From contig NZ_AHTH01000017.1 of the NCBI RefSeq assembly GCF_000245735.1, forward strand, positions 1 through 64,000: 64,000 nucleotides of DNA. The letters are read 5' to 3'. Source of the DNA: Alishewanella jeotgali KCTC 22429 (GTDB lineage: Bacteria; Pseudomonadota; Gammaproteobacteria; Enterobacterales; Alteromonadaceae). A model generated the notes under the pieces. It ran no database searches, was not told the DNA's origin, and saw only the letters and a list, made by a program, of their open reading frames with translations. The position numbers were made by a program, and so were the translations under genes. This document shows positions 1 through 5,380 of this stretch, piece after piece. Position 1 is the stretch's first letter; the number at the start of each line of letters is the position of its first letter.

Positions 1-1
1 A

Positions 2-490
2 GATAGTTTTATTAACGCAGATTTAATAGCGGCAGGCTTGTCACCATTAGCACCAGAGAAAGAGTTACTGAATGCCAGCAGGTTATTTCTTGCAGAAATA
101 CAAAACCGTATTAAAGCGAGAGCCTCATTTGCATTTGAAACAACTCTGTCAGGCCGCACTTATTTGAAATTAATAAAACAATTGCAAGCGGATGGCTGGA
201 AAGTAGAATTGATCTATCTTGCTCTTCCAAATAGTGATATATCACAGCTCCGTGTTGCTGAACGTGTAAAACATGGCGGTCATAACATACCGCTACGTGA
301 TATCAAACGTCGCTTTCCGCGAAGTTTGGTTAACTTGCTATTACATTACTCGCCTTTGGTTGATCACTGCCAATGTTATATGAACGCCGATGATGAGCCT
401 GTGCTTATATTTGAACAGCAAGGCCAAGTTCGTCTCATTAAAGAGCCTACTCTTTTTGATGTTTTAATTCAGGGAGCTGCTTATGACTAG
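2..490 (+). CDS. Zeta-type toxin kinase, C-terminal part (5' end outside window)
   Basis: The reading frame is open from base 2, so the gene begins left of the window and its Walker A loop is not seen. The visible part contains the stretch INADLIAAGLSP near the start and FAFETTLSGRTYLKLI, both typical of the zeta_toxin / COG4185 predicted ATPases, followed by VAERVKHGGHNIPLRDIKRRFPRSL, which in this family forms the lid carrying basic residues. Family members phosphorylate a small substrate such as a UDP-sugar (known for zeta); the substrate here is unknown. The stop overlaps the start of the next small gene, so the two are translationally coupled. It is the first module of the TA array. The family is clear, but toxicity is inferred. 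Confidence 0.8.
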   Translation, partial: DSFINADLIAAGLSPLAPEKELLNASRLFLAEIQNRIKARASFAFETTLSGRTYLKLIKQLQADGWKVELIYLALPNSDISQLRVAERVKHGGHNIPLRDIKRRFPRSLVNLLLHYSPLVDHCQCYMNADDEPVLIFEQQGQVRLIKEPTLFDVLIQGAAYD

Positions 491-677
491 CCAAGATGTT
501 GGAAAATATACAGTTGAAGACACACACAATGCTTTACGTAATGCGGTTCGTAAAGCATTAGAGCGAAAAAAGAAACTTGGTCATTACAGTGTAATGTGGC
601 AAGCTAACCGACTGGTTCTTGAGGGGCCAGACGCACCCGTTTTAACAAATCAGAGCACCTCGGAACCCCAGGGCTAA
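483..677 (+). CDS. Small partner protein of the zeta-type kinase (possible antitoxin)
   Basis: A 64-residue basic protein whose ATG overlaps the end of the kinase gene by 8 bases. The core, NALRNAVRKALERKKKLGHYSVMWQ, resembles small proteins often found directly downstream of COG4185 kinases, but I cannot name a family with certainty. The last dozen residues (after GPDAPV) are low in similarity to what I expect and run to the edge of the inter-module repeat, so the C-terminus may have been altered when the module joined the array. The antitoxin role is inferred only from position and coupling. Confidence 0.65.
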   Translation: MTSQDVGKYTVEDTHNALRNAVRKALERKKKLGHYSVMWQANRLVLEGPDAPVLTNQSTSEPQG

Positions 678-680
678 GAG

Positions 681-722
681 CCTTCGGAGTCACCCATTAG
701 CCTCTCGGTGTCAGATACCGAA
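681..722 (+). repeat. Inter-module repeat, long variant (copy 1)
   Basis: Starts CCTTCGGAGTC and ends TCAGATACCGAA like the short copies, but about 21 extra bases containing CCCATTAGCCTCTCGGTG lie between the two halves. The same long form, with a changed right end, recurs at 2410-2456. It separates the zeta module from brnTA1. The rest of 678-797 shows no gene; it must carry the brnTA1 promoter. Confidence 0.75.
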
Positions 723-797
723 GAGAATCCCTATCTTGATCACCTTAATTTTTGTTACTACAATAACTGATATAACATTGAAGATTCGGATGCAATT

Positions 798-1067
798 TTG
801 CACATTACTTACGATCCTGAAAAAAATCAGCGTAATATTAATGAGCGAGGTTTGGCTTTTGATGATGCGGCATTTTTTGAGTTTGCCACAGCATTAATTG
901 CAAAGGATGATCGCAAAGAGTACGGAGAAATACGCTACTCAGCATTAGGCATTTTGGATGGCCGCGTGCATGCTTTGGTGTTTACACTAATTCCAGATGG
1001 CATTCGGGTTATCAGTTTTCGAAAGGCCAATAAAAGAGAGGTACAGCGCTATGGCACAGTTAAATAG
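798..1067 (+). CDS. brnT: BrnT family ribonuclease toxin (module 1)
   Basis: An 89-residue protein that matches BrnT over its length: an N-terminal ITYDPEKNQRNINERGLAFDDA, then YGEIRYSALGILDGRVHALVFT, and the family-typical IRVISFRKANKREVQRY. BrnT is a RelE-fold mRNA-cleaving toxin neutralised by BrnA. The start is the TTG at 798, which gives the usual N-terminus; an ATG at 790 is out of frame. The gene overlaps brnA by 17 bases. No residue that I would regard as essential is clearly missing. A second brnTA pair lies at 5096-5636 and is well diverged, so it is not a recent duplication. Confidence 0.88.
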   Translation: MHITYDPEKNQRNINERGLAFDDAAFFEFATALIAKDDRKEYGEIRYSALGILDGRVHALVFTLIPDGIRVISFRKANKREVQRYGTVK

Positions 1068-1326
1068 ACCATTAACTACAGAAGATGGTGAGCTGCGTGA
1101 CGATCTGACAAAAGAAGAGCTGGATCGTTTCAAACCCGCATCTGACGTTTTACCGGCAAAAGTACTGGCACAATTAAATCGTGGTGGTCGTCCTATATCT
1201 GATAACCCTAAAGTGTCGACGACAGTTCGTTTTGATGCAGATGTTTTAGCTGCTTTCAAAGCAACCGGAAAAGGCTGGCAAACCCGGATGAATAATGCAC
1301 TCAAAGAGTGGCTGGCAACGCATTAA
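1051..1326 (+). CDS. brnA: BrnA family antitoxin (module 1)
   Basis: A 91-residue antitoxin. The N-terminal half is acidic and likely wraps the toxin; the C-terminal half holds a ribbon-helix-helix DNA-binding segment (KVSTTVRFDADVLAAFKATG) followed by the very typical GWQTRMNNALKEWL. The ATG at 1051 lies inside the end of brnT, so toxin and antitoxin are co-translated in toxin-first order, as is usual for brnTA. BrnA normally neutralises BrnT and represses its own promoter. Only a degenerate copy of the array repeat follows (about 1329-1359). Confidence 0.88.
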   Translation: MAQLNRPLTTEDGELRDDLTKEELDRFKPASDVLPAKVLAQLNRGGRPISDNPKVSTTVRFDADVLAAFKATGKGWQTRMNNALKEWLATH

Positions 1327-1343
1327 AAGACCTTCGTAAACCA

Positions 1344-1466
1344 TTGGGGTCAGGTCTTGACTTTTTCCACTAATAAGAACTTAAGACTTATACACCGAAT
1401 AACCAGCCCGCCTCGTGCGGGTTTGTTTTTCTTTGTAATCTCAGGAGTCTTTGGGGTCAGGTCTTG
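1344..1466 (+). repeat. Pair of 16-bp direct repeats flanking a terminator
   Basis: TTGGGGTCAGGTCTTG occurs exactly at 1344-1359 and again at 1451-1466. Both share the core GGGGTCAG with the inter-module repeats, and the first is preceded by GACCTTCG, so this looks like a degenerate module boundary between brnTA1 and the DUF4258 module. No gene is apparent in 1327-1528. The motif resembles short dispersed elements found in many proteobacterial genomes, but I cannot assign it to a named family. Confidence 0.6.
1405..1444 (+). terminator. Repeated rho-independent terminator (copy A)
   Basis: The stem CCCGC / GCGGG with loop CTCGT is followed by TTTGTTTTT. The 40 bases from AGCCCGCCTCG to GTAATCTCAG are identical to 5012-5051, and the hairpin recurs in a slightly changed form at 4311-4337. 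Here it lies downstream of brnTA1 on the same strand and probably ends that transcript. Confidence 0.75.
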
Positions 1467-1528
1467 CTTTTTGCCCCAAATCCCAAACTGCGATACTGAA
1501 CTATCAACCCCCCAGAGCTCTGTTAATT

Positions 1529-1975
1529 TTAAGCTGCAACAGACCAATGATCGTCCACTTCTTCCAGTTTTAATTGAATACTTTGTGCTGCAGCTTGGGC
1601 TTCAGTATCTGCGAGTAAATCCAGAAAGTAGCTAACCGGGTTATTCTTTTGCTGGCTTTCCATATACAGTGAACGTAAAACTGCATCTGTGGTTCTGGGA
1701 ATACTTGACTCGCCTTTCTCATAGCGGGCGATCGTTTGTTCCGTCACACCGAAACGTGTTCCCAACGTTTTTTGCGATACGTTCATTTCAATGCGCAGGA
1801 ACCTAAATTCCTGATGAGTTAGCGGTTTTGGACTATCGATAATAGCGTTAGCAATAGTTTTGTGCAGACCGTTCATGTCGTCAATGCTGGTGTATTCCTC
1901 ACCGTCCAATGTCTCTACGGTAAAGCCATTAACCAGATACACGTTCGGCAAGCCACTTTCAGTGTAATGATACAT
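1529..1975 (-). CDS. MqsA/HigA-like HTH antitoxin
   Basis: A 148-residue protein. The N-terminal part (YHYTESGLPNVYLVNGFTVE) lacks the zinc cysteines of classical MqsA. A helix-turn-helix of the Xre/HTH_3 type occupies roughly residues 55-105 (LTHQEFRFLRIEMNVSQKTLGTRFGVTEQTIARYEKGE). It lies 10 bases downstream of the DUF4258 gene, and this pairing is a recurrent candidate type II TA arrangement. The protein is likely the DNA-binding antitoxin and autorepressor; a good palindrome is present upstream of the operon (2349-2365). The partner assignment is inferred from position. Confidence 0.75.
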   Translation of the reverse strand: MYHYTESGLPNVYLVNGFTVETLDGEEYTSIDDMNGLHKTIANAIIDSPKPLTHQEFRFLRIEMNVSQKTLGTRFGVTEQTIARYEKGESSIPRTTDAVLRSLYMESQQKNNPVSYFLDLLADTEAQAAAQSIQLKLEEVDDHWSVAA

Positions 1976-1985
1976 AGAGATCTCC

Positions 1986-2327
1986 TTAACTAATCCAAAC
2001 TGTCACAAGGACAGAGCTTGGAGAATGCTGATGACTTTTCAGCGCAACAGCCAGTTCTATCACTGTCCCCGCCGCCATCCCTTTTAGATTGAATTTCCAG
2101 TCGCCATTCGTTTCCTGATACGGTCCTTCACGGAATACAGAATGTCTGCTTTTCAACAGCGTCAATATTTGACCGGTAGTTACATCGCGTTCCTGCATCC
2201 GCTCTTTGACGTGTTTACTCCAGCGGATCCTGCCCGTGTGATATTCAGCCAAATTATTGATGATCTGCCTGGCCGTTCCTTCTGTCAGAGGAAATTCATC
2301 TACTCCTTGAGGTTCAGTGTTGCTCAT
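1986..2327 (-). CDS. DUF4258 protein, probable toxin
   Basis: A 113-residue protein with the DUF4258 pattern: WSKHVKERMQERDVTTGQILTLLKSR in the middle, then FREGPYQETNGDWKFNLKGMAAGTVIELAVAL. DUF4258 proteins have a small RelE-like fold and are often encoded with an MqsA-like HTH protein, as here, so a toxin role is likely but not shown for this family member. The ATG at 2327 is preceded by AGGTGA at a good distance. It is the first gene of its operon, with the antitoxin second, the same toxin-first order as brnTA. Confidence 0.75.
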   Translation of the reverse strand: MSNTEPQGVDEFPLTEGTARQIINNLAEYHTGRIRWSKHVKERMQERDVTTGQILTLLKSRHSVFREGPYQETNGDWKFNLKGMAAGTVIELAVALKSHQHSPSSVLVTVWIS

Positions 2328-2333
2328 GAATCA

Positions 2334-2383
2334 CCTATCAAGTTGACACCTATCATTCTGATAGGCTGCATGCACATTGTCAA
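2334..2383 (-). promoter_or_regulatory. Promoter and palindromic operator of the DUF4258 module
   Basis: Reading the minus strand, TTGACA (2378-2383) is separated by 17 bases from CAGAAT (2355-2360). The -10 box sits inside a perfect palindrome, CCTATCA-TTC-TGATAGG (2349-2365), and another CCTATCA half-site lies at 2334-2340. A repressor bound there would block RNA polymerase, the usual arrangement for autoregulated TA operons. The likely binder is the HTH protein at 1529-1975. Confidence 0.65.
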
Positions 2384-2409
2384 TCATTGTTATCCACTCA
2401 CTCCTCAAA

Positions 2410-2456
2410 CCTTCGGGGTCACCCATTAGCCTCTCGGTGTCAATAGCGTAACCGAA
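2410..2456 (+). repeat. Inter-module repeat, long variant (copy 2)
   Basis: CCTTCGGGGTC, then the same CCCATTAGCCTCTCGGTG insert as copy 1, then a changed right end that finishes ACCGAA. It separates the DUF4258 module from ccdAB. Confidence 0.7.
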
Positions 2457-2710
2457 CCCGCGCGCACGCCAGTGCGCGTATCTTTTCGCCCTGCAAGCCC
2501 AAAACCTTCGCAATTTAGTTCTCGTTGGTGGTAGCGATAGTTCGCACCCGTCACCCATCAGGATCAAGGCTTTGGACTCACTGCGTTCGGCCCCTGGCTA
2601 CTTGTAGCCCCCGAAAACTCTCTGTTCTCCCGCCTGTCCAAGTGATGTAGCTTGTAGGTATACCATAATAGAGCATGTTGAAAAGCGTGCTTGAAAGGTA
2701 ACGCATTGGT
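2457..2710. other. Stretch without a credible gene between modules
   Basis: I see no supported coding region here. A strong hairpin, CGCGCAC-GCCA-GTGCGCG, at 2461-2478 is followed by a short T-rich run (TATCTTTT) and may be a terminator left from a lost module. The remainder, including CACCCGTCACCCATCAGG and TGCGTTCGGCCCCTGG, resembles fragments of the array repeat but is too scrambled to call. Confidence 0.4.
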
Positions 2711-2727
2711 GTGTATATTTATTACAC
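2711..2727 (+). promoter_or_regulatory. Probable CcdA operator
   Basis: GTGTA-N7-TACAC, an inverted repeat 23 bases upstream of the ccdA start, overlapping AT-rich sequence that could serve as the -10 region. CcdA and the CcdAB complex repress their own promoter in known systems; binding here is inferred. Confidence 0.5.
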
Positions 2728-2749
2728 AACAGCAAGTAAGGGTATTGCT

Positions 2750-2995
2750 ATGGCAACCAACAGCCATGTAACCAGCCACAAAAAGCGCACTAACCTCTCC
2801 ATTGATAGTCAGTTATTGTTTGAGGCAAAGCTATTGGGTATTAATGTTTCGCAATCTGCAGAAGCCGGGCTTGCACAAGCTGTTAAACTGCAAAAACAGC
2901 AGCGCTGGCTTAAAGATAATAACCAAGCGATTGAAAGCTCAAATGATTTTGTTACTCAGCATGGCTTACCGCTTGCAAAGTACCGGCATTTCTAA
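2750..2995 (+). CDS. ccdA: CcdA antitoxin
   Basis: An 81-residue protein. The N-terminal part (KKRTNLSIDSQLLFEAKLLGINVSQ) is the CcdA ribbon-helix-helix that binds DNA, and the C-terminal part, with WLKDNNQAIESSNDFVTQHGLPLAKYR, is the flexible tail that in CcdA wraps CcdB. The ATG at 2750 follows a weak AAGGG ribosome site; an upstream in-frame start at 2711 would lie inside the operator. The stop overlaps the ccdB start codon, antitoxin-first order, as in all ccd operons. Confidence 0.9.
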   Translation: MATNSHVTSHKKRTNLSIDSQLLFEAKLLGINVSQSAEAGLAQAVKLQKQQRWLKDNNQAIESSNDFVTQHGLPLAKYRHF

Positions 2996-3291
2996 TGGCT
3001 CGCTTCGATGTCTATCTAACCAGTAGTAGCGGTTACTTACTGGATGTGCAAACAGATTTATTAGCTGGTCTGAACACCCGTGTAGTTGTGCCTCTACTGC
3101 CTCTGGACAATGCACCTAAAGCGGCCAAACGCTTAAATCCTATTTTTGACATTAACAATCAAGCTTATCTGATGGCAACGCAATTTATGGCAGCTATACC
3201 AGAGGTCGAATTGAAGCAGAAAGTTGGCAGTCTGATTGACCATCAACAAGAAGTATCTGAAGCGCTGGATATGCTGTTTGTTGGTTTTTAA
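2995..3291 (+). CDS. ccdB: CcdB gyrase-poison toxin
   Basis: A 98-residue protein with the CcdB layout: FDVYLTSSSGYLLDVQTDLLAGLNTRVVVPL at the N-terminus, then YLMATQFMAAIP in the middle and a C-terminal helix ending ALDMLFVGF. CcdB traps DNA gyrase. In the F-plasmid protein the last three residues (Trp-Gly-Ile) are critical; here the end is Val-Gly-Phe, so the Trp is absent. Other chromosomal CcdB proteins also vary there, so activity cannot be decided from sequence. The reading frame is intact. Confidence 0.88.
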   Translation: MARFDVYLTSSSGYLLDVQTDLLAGLNTRVVVPLLPLDNAPKAAKRLNPIFDINNQAYLMATQFMAAIPEVELKQKVGSLIDHQQEVSEALDMLFVGF

Positions 3292-3317
3292 CCTTTTAAA
3301 GCTTCCGAACCTTCAAA

Positions 3318-3338
3318 CCTTCGGGGGCAGATACCGAA
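3318..3338 (+). repeat. Inter-module repeat (copy 3)
   Basis: A 21-base short form, starting CCTTCGGGGG and ending CAGATACCGAA; TTCGG and CCGAA at its two ends are inverted repeats. It separates ccdAB from the prlF-yhaV module. A perfect TTCTTTT-C-AAAAGAA palindrome follows at 3356-3370 and may help end the opposing yhaV transcript. Confidence 0.8.
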
Positions 3339-3382
3339 TCTCGATCCAGATTATTTTCTTTTCAAAAGAAGGGATTAGATAG

Positions 3383-3855
3383 TTAAGGAGAGCGTTGCGC
3401 GTCCGTGGCAGCTTTTAGTAGCGCATCCCAATCATCCGGGGGATTCCCTGACTTGAGCATCTTTGCAAACACCTTGTAAGCATCCGACTTACTGTCGTAG
3501 GCTCGTTTGCTGTCTTCATCATTGACCCAAGCATAAACAATAATTTTCGATTCAAGATGATAACGAAAGAATAGCCGATACTGCTGAAAAATTTGGCACG
3601 AAACCAATGTTTATTGTGGCCTCCTAATGTCGTCCCTTGGCGATAATCTGGCAAAGTTGGATCTTGGGGAATAATCTCAAAAGCCAGCTTATAGATTGCT
3701 GCTAACCGCTTCGCGTCGTTTTTCTTAATGTAGCCTTGTGGATCTTTTGCTTTTAATGCCTCTACTTTGTCTTGCAACCTTTGGTACTGCTGTGCAAAAA
3801 GAGGATGGGTAAATAGCGTCCAACCATTAACCACTATCGGAACATTGTCTGGCAA
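3383..3855 (-). pseudogene. yhaV: YhaV toxin, frameshifted
   Basis: The first two thirds (VVNGWTLFTHPLFAQQYQRL ... TLGGHNKHWFRAKFF) are in one frame and the last third (QQYRLFFRYHLESKIIVYAWVNDED ... PPDDWDALLKAATD) is in another. Joined, they give a complete YhaV ribonuclease of the usual length (about 155 residues). The frames meet at a run of five A on the plus strand (3587-3591); one more base there would restore AKFFQQYRLFF. As it stands the toxin is cut and ends in a foreign tail at 3415. A sequencing error at the homopolymer is possible. It lies just downstream of its antitoxin gene prlF, so the antitoxin may now act alone. Confidence 0.82.
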
Positions 3856-3857
3856 AG

Positions 3858-4190
3858 TTATTCATCCTCATCAGACAAGGCTGCATCCAAATCCACTTCT
3901 ACCCCAGTGACCAGCGATGCCACGCTCTGACGCATACTCGCTGATAAGGGTTGTAACTTTTCAGGGTGCTTTTGCATATCAACAGCCAAAAAGGATAAAA
4001 ATTGGTCCAGCACAGGATCAGTATCCGCAGTATCAGCTCGTTGCATCAGCACGCTGCCATCAGATTGGATGATGTATTTAATCTTATCTTTCTTATCCAG
4101 ATGCAATGCCTGACGCACAGAACTTGGTACTGTTGTCTGGAAACGATCTGTCAATGTTGATTCTGCCTCCAAAGCCATTTGTGTAACCAT
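3858..4190 (-). CDS. prlF: PrlF (SohA) antitoxin
   Basis: A 110-residue protein with a SpoVT/AbrB-like swapped-hairpin N-terminus (TLTDRFQTTVPSSVRQALHLDKKDKIKYIIQSDGSVLMQR) and an acidic C-terminal tail ending DAALSDEDE, typical of PrlF, the antitoxin and autorepressor of YhaV. The ATG at 4190 follows a GGAGAG ribosome site; the frame stays open upstream, but that part would read through the operator and repeat. The gap to yhaV is 2 bases. Confidence 0.87.
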   Translation of the reverse strand: MVTQMALEAESTLTDRFQTTVPSSVRQALHLDKKDKIKYIIQSDGSVLMQRADTADTDPVLDQFLSFLAVDMQKHPEKLQPLSASMRQSVASLVTGVEVDLDAALSDEDE

Positions 4191-4246
4191 GATACTCTCC
4201 GCAGGTTGAAGCTGGTTAATAACGGCTAGTTTAGTCGCAACGCGCA

Positions 4247-4266
4247 GGTAATGCAAACGCATTACC
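4247..4266 (-). promoter_or_regulatory. Perfect 8-bp palindrome upstream of prlF, probable operator
   Basis: GGTAATGC-AAAC-GCATTACC, 20 bases with 8-bp perfect arms, about 57 bases upstream of the prlF start. AbrB-fold antitoxins bind inverted repeats in their own promoter, so PrlF is the likely ligand. It ends 4 bases before the adjoining array repeat. Confidence 0.65.
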
Positions 4267-4270
4267 TTAA

Positions 4271-4304
4271 CCTTCGGGGTTAACCTTCGGGGGCAGATAC
4301 CGAA
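4271..4304 (+). repeat. Inter-module repeat, one and a half copies (copy 4)
   Basis: A partial unit CCTTCGGGG at 4271-4279 is followed directly by a full short copy at 4284-4304 (CCTTCGGGGG ... CAGATACCGAA). It separates prlF-yhaV from the Doc module and overlaps the extended tail of the broken doc gene. Confidence 0.8.
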
Positions 4305-4667
4305 CCACAAGCCCGTCTCGTGCGGGTTTGTTTTTTGTGAGTGGGCTGGTCGTAACGCTCGCGTAGCTGGCCAACAGGCTGGGCCTGAATTTCATAATCG
4401 TTCAGTGACAAATACTCTAAAGCTACCGCTAATGCTGTTCGTTTGTTAGCATCAGGCATAGCATGAGCAATGGCGATTGATTTTGCGTATTTAGCTGCAA
4501 TTTCAAAAATATCATCGAGTTGCTCATATAAAGGATGGCGTTATCAATGCGCCCTAATGCCCCACGAAGCTTGTTTAGATCAATGCCCCCCTCATGCCTG
4601 GTTCCCGGCTTAATATATGAGCGTTGATTTCAACGACCCGCTCAAATGGGAATAGCATAAGCTCCAT
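4280..4667 (-). pseudogene. doc: Doc-type (Fic fold) death-on-curing toxin, broken in two places
   Basis: Conceptual translation gives MELMLFPFERVVEINAHIL, then LRGALGRIDNAILY, then FEIAAKYAKSIAIAHAMPD and ANKRTALAVALEYLSLNDYEI. HAMPDANKR is the Doc/Fic active-site motif. The first frame stops early at a run of six G (plus-strand C6 at 4586-4591; one more base restores EPGMRGGIDLNKL). A second shift comes from two extra bases near 4526-4530. After NDYEI the usual C-terminal helix region is missing and the frame runs through the repeat and terminator to a stop at 4280. Doc phosphorylates EF-Tu in the known P1 system; this copy cannot make a normal protein. The start overlaps the antitoxin stop. 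Confidence 0.78.
4311..4337 (+). terminator. Repeated rho-independent terminator (copy C, variant)
   Basis: GCCCG-TCTCGT-GCGGG followed by TTTGTTTTTT. One base of the stem differs from copies A and B, and the sequence after the T-run is different. It sits in the same relation to the repeat as copy B (six bases after CCGAA), so repeat and terminator travel as a unit. Confidence 0.65.
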
Positions 4668-4837
4668 CACATATCAGCCAGTTTTTTAAACGTTTTAGCG
4701 TGGGTTCGAAGTACCAACTTCGTTTCAGAAAGAACGATCTGCTGTCCTTCCGCACCGGTTAAATCCAGCTGCTTTTTAGGCTTGATTTTGGGACGTTGTA
4801 CCAATTGCAGACCCAACTGTTGTATTTTAGGGTTCAT
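4667..4837 (-). CDS. Small antitoxin of the Doc module
   Basis: A 56-residue protein running from MNPKIQQLGLQLVQRPKIKP through KKQLDLTGAEGQQIVLSE to THAKTFKKLADM. Its ATG follows AGGA at a good distance and its stop overlaps the toxin ATG (ATGTGATGG), the usual coupling for Doc operons. The pattern MNPKIQ ... KKQ-DLTG ... H-KTF-KLADM is one I associate with small antitoxins paired with chromosomal Doc proteins; it is not the classic Phd fold by sequence. The frame is intact although the toxin is broken. Confidence 0.72.
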   Translation of the reverse strand: MNPKIQQLGLQLVQRPKIKPKKQLDLTGAEGQQIVLSETKLVLRTHAKTFKKLADM

Positions 4838-4940
4838 CGTTATTTCCTGTACGTAGCTCAGAGTTTATTCTCTATCTAAAAATAGCTTAAGTTTATATTA
4901 TCGACGGAATGTGCGCCAGCAGGTGCCATCGAGGCATAAC

Positions 4941-4961
4941 CCTTCGGGGTCAGATACCGAA
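4941..4961 (+). repeat. Inter-module repeat (copy 5)
   Basis: Short form, starting CCTTCGGGGT and ending CAGATACCGAA. It is one of two copies 45 bases apart between the Doc module and brnTA2; the 24 bases between them may be the remnant of an empty cassette. Confidence 0.8.
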
Positions 4962-4985
4962 CAGCAAACCAACCTGCGTGGCAAA

Positions 4986-5006
4986 CCTTCGGGGTCAGAT
5001 ACCGAA
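4986..5006 (+). repeat. Inter-module repeat (copy 6)
   Basis: Identical in all 21 bases to copy 5 at 4941-4961 and followed at once by terminator copy B. Confidence 0.8.
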
Positions 5007-5011
5007 CCACA

Positions 5012-5051
5012 AGCCCGCCTCGTGCGGGTTTGTTTTTCTTTGTAATCTCAG
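5012..5051 (+). terminator. Repeated rho-independent terminator (copy B)
   Basis: All 40 bases are identical to 1405-1444. The stem CCCGC/GCGGG is followed by TTTGTTTTT. No same-strand gene ends just upstream, so it appears to have arrived with the repeat rather than to serve a present transcript. It would insulate brnTA2 from upstream transcription. Confidence 0.7.
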
Positions 5052-5083
5052 CGTCTCAATTTGCTTAAACCACTTTGTGTATG

Positions 5084-5096
5084 TACACTAAGTGTA
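5084..5096 (+). promoter_or_regulatory. Palindrome at the brnTA2 start, probable BrnA operator
   Basis: TACACT-A-AGTGTA, a perfect 6-bp inverted repeat whose last base is the first base of the brnT start codon. BrnA binds its own promoter in known systems. No matching site is evident upstream of brnTA1, so cross-regulation between the two pairs is not suggested. Confidence 0.5.
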
Positions 5097-5380
5097 TGAA
5101 TATCACCTATGATCCACAAAAAGATTTGAGGAATCAGACTGAACGCGGGATTTCACTGTCCGAGGCAGCAAACCTGGACTGGGATTCCTGGTTAGGTGCT
5201 GAAGATGTGCGTCGAGATTATGGTGAAGTGCGTTATCGTGGCTATGCCATTATGCCGGCTGAAAACAGGCTGTACTGTGTGGTGCATACTCATCGGGAAG
5301 ATGCCATCCGCATTATCAGCTTACGTAAAGCGAATAGCAGAGAGGTCGCATTATATGAAGCAACAAAACAGACAACTTAA
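5096..5380 (+). CDS. brnT: BrnT family ribonuclease toxin (module 2)
   Basis: A 94-residue BrnT: MNITYDPQKDLRNQTERGISLSEA, then RRDYGEVRYRGYAIMPAENRLYCVVHT and IRIISLRKANSREVALYE. The ATG at 5096 gives the standard MNITYDP N-terminus. Overlaps brnA by 26 bases. It differs at many positions from the BrnT at 798, so the two modules were probably acquired separately. Confidence 0.88.
   Translation: MNITYDPQKDLRNQTERGISLSEAANLDWDSWLGAEDVRRDYGEVRYRGYAIMPAENRLYCVVHTHREDAIRIISLRKANSREVALYEATKQTT

Noticed and set aside
1357-1635. 92-codon plus-strand frame after brnA
   Set aside because: It reads through terminator copy A and into the opposite strand of the HTH antitoxin gene; no ribosome site.
2331-2779. 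Two minus-strand open frames between the DUF4258 module and ccdA
   Set aside because: They run through the operator, the repeat and the ccdA promoter, and their translations show no domain or conserved pattern.
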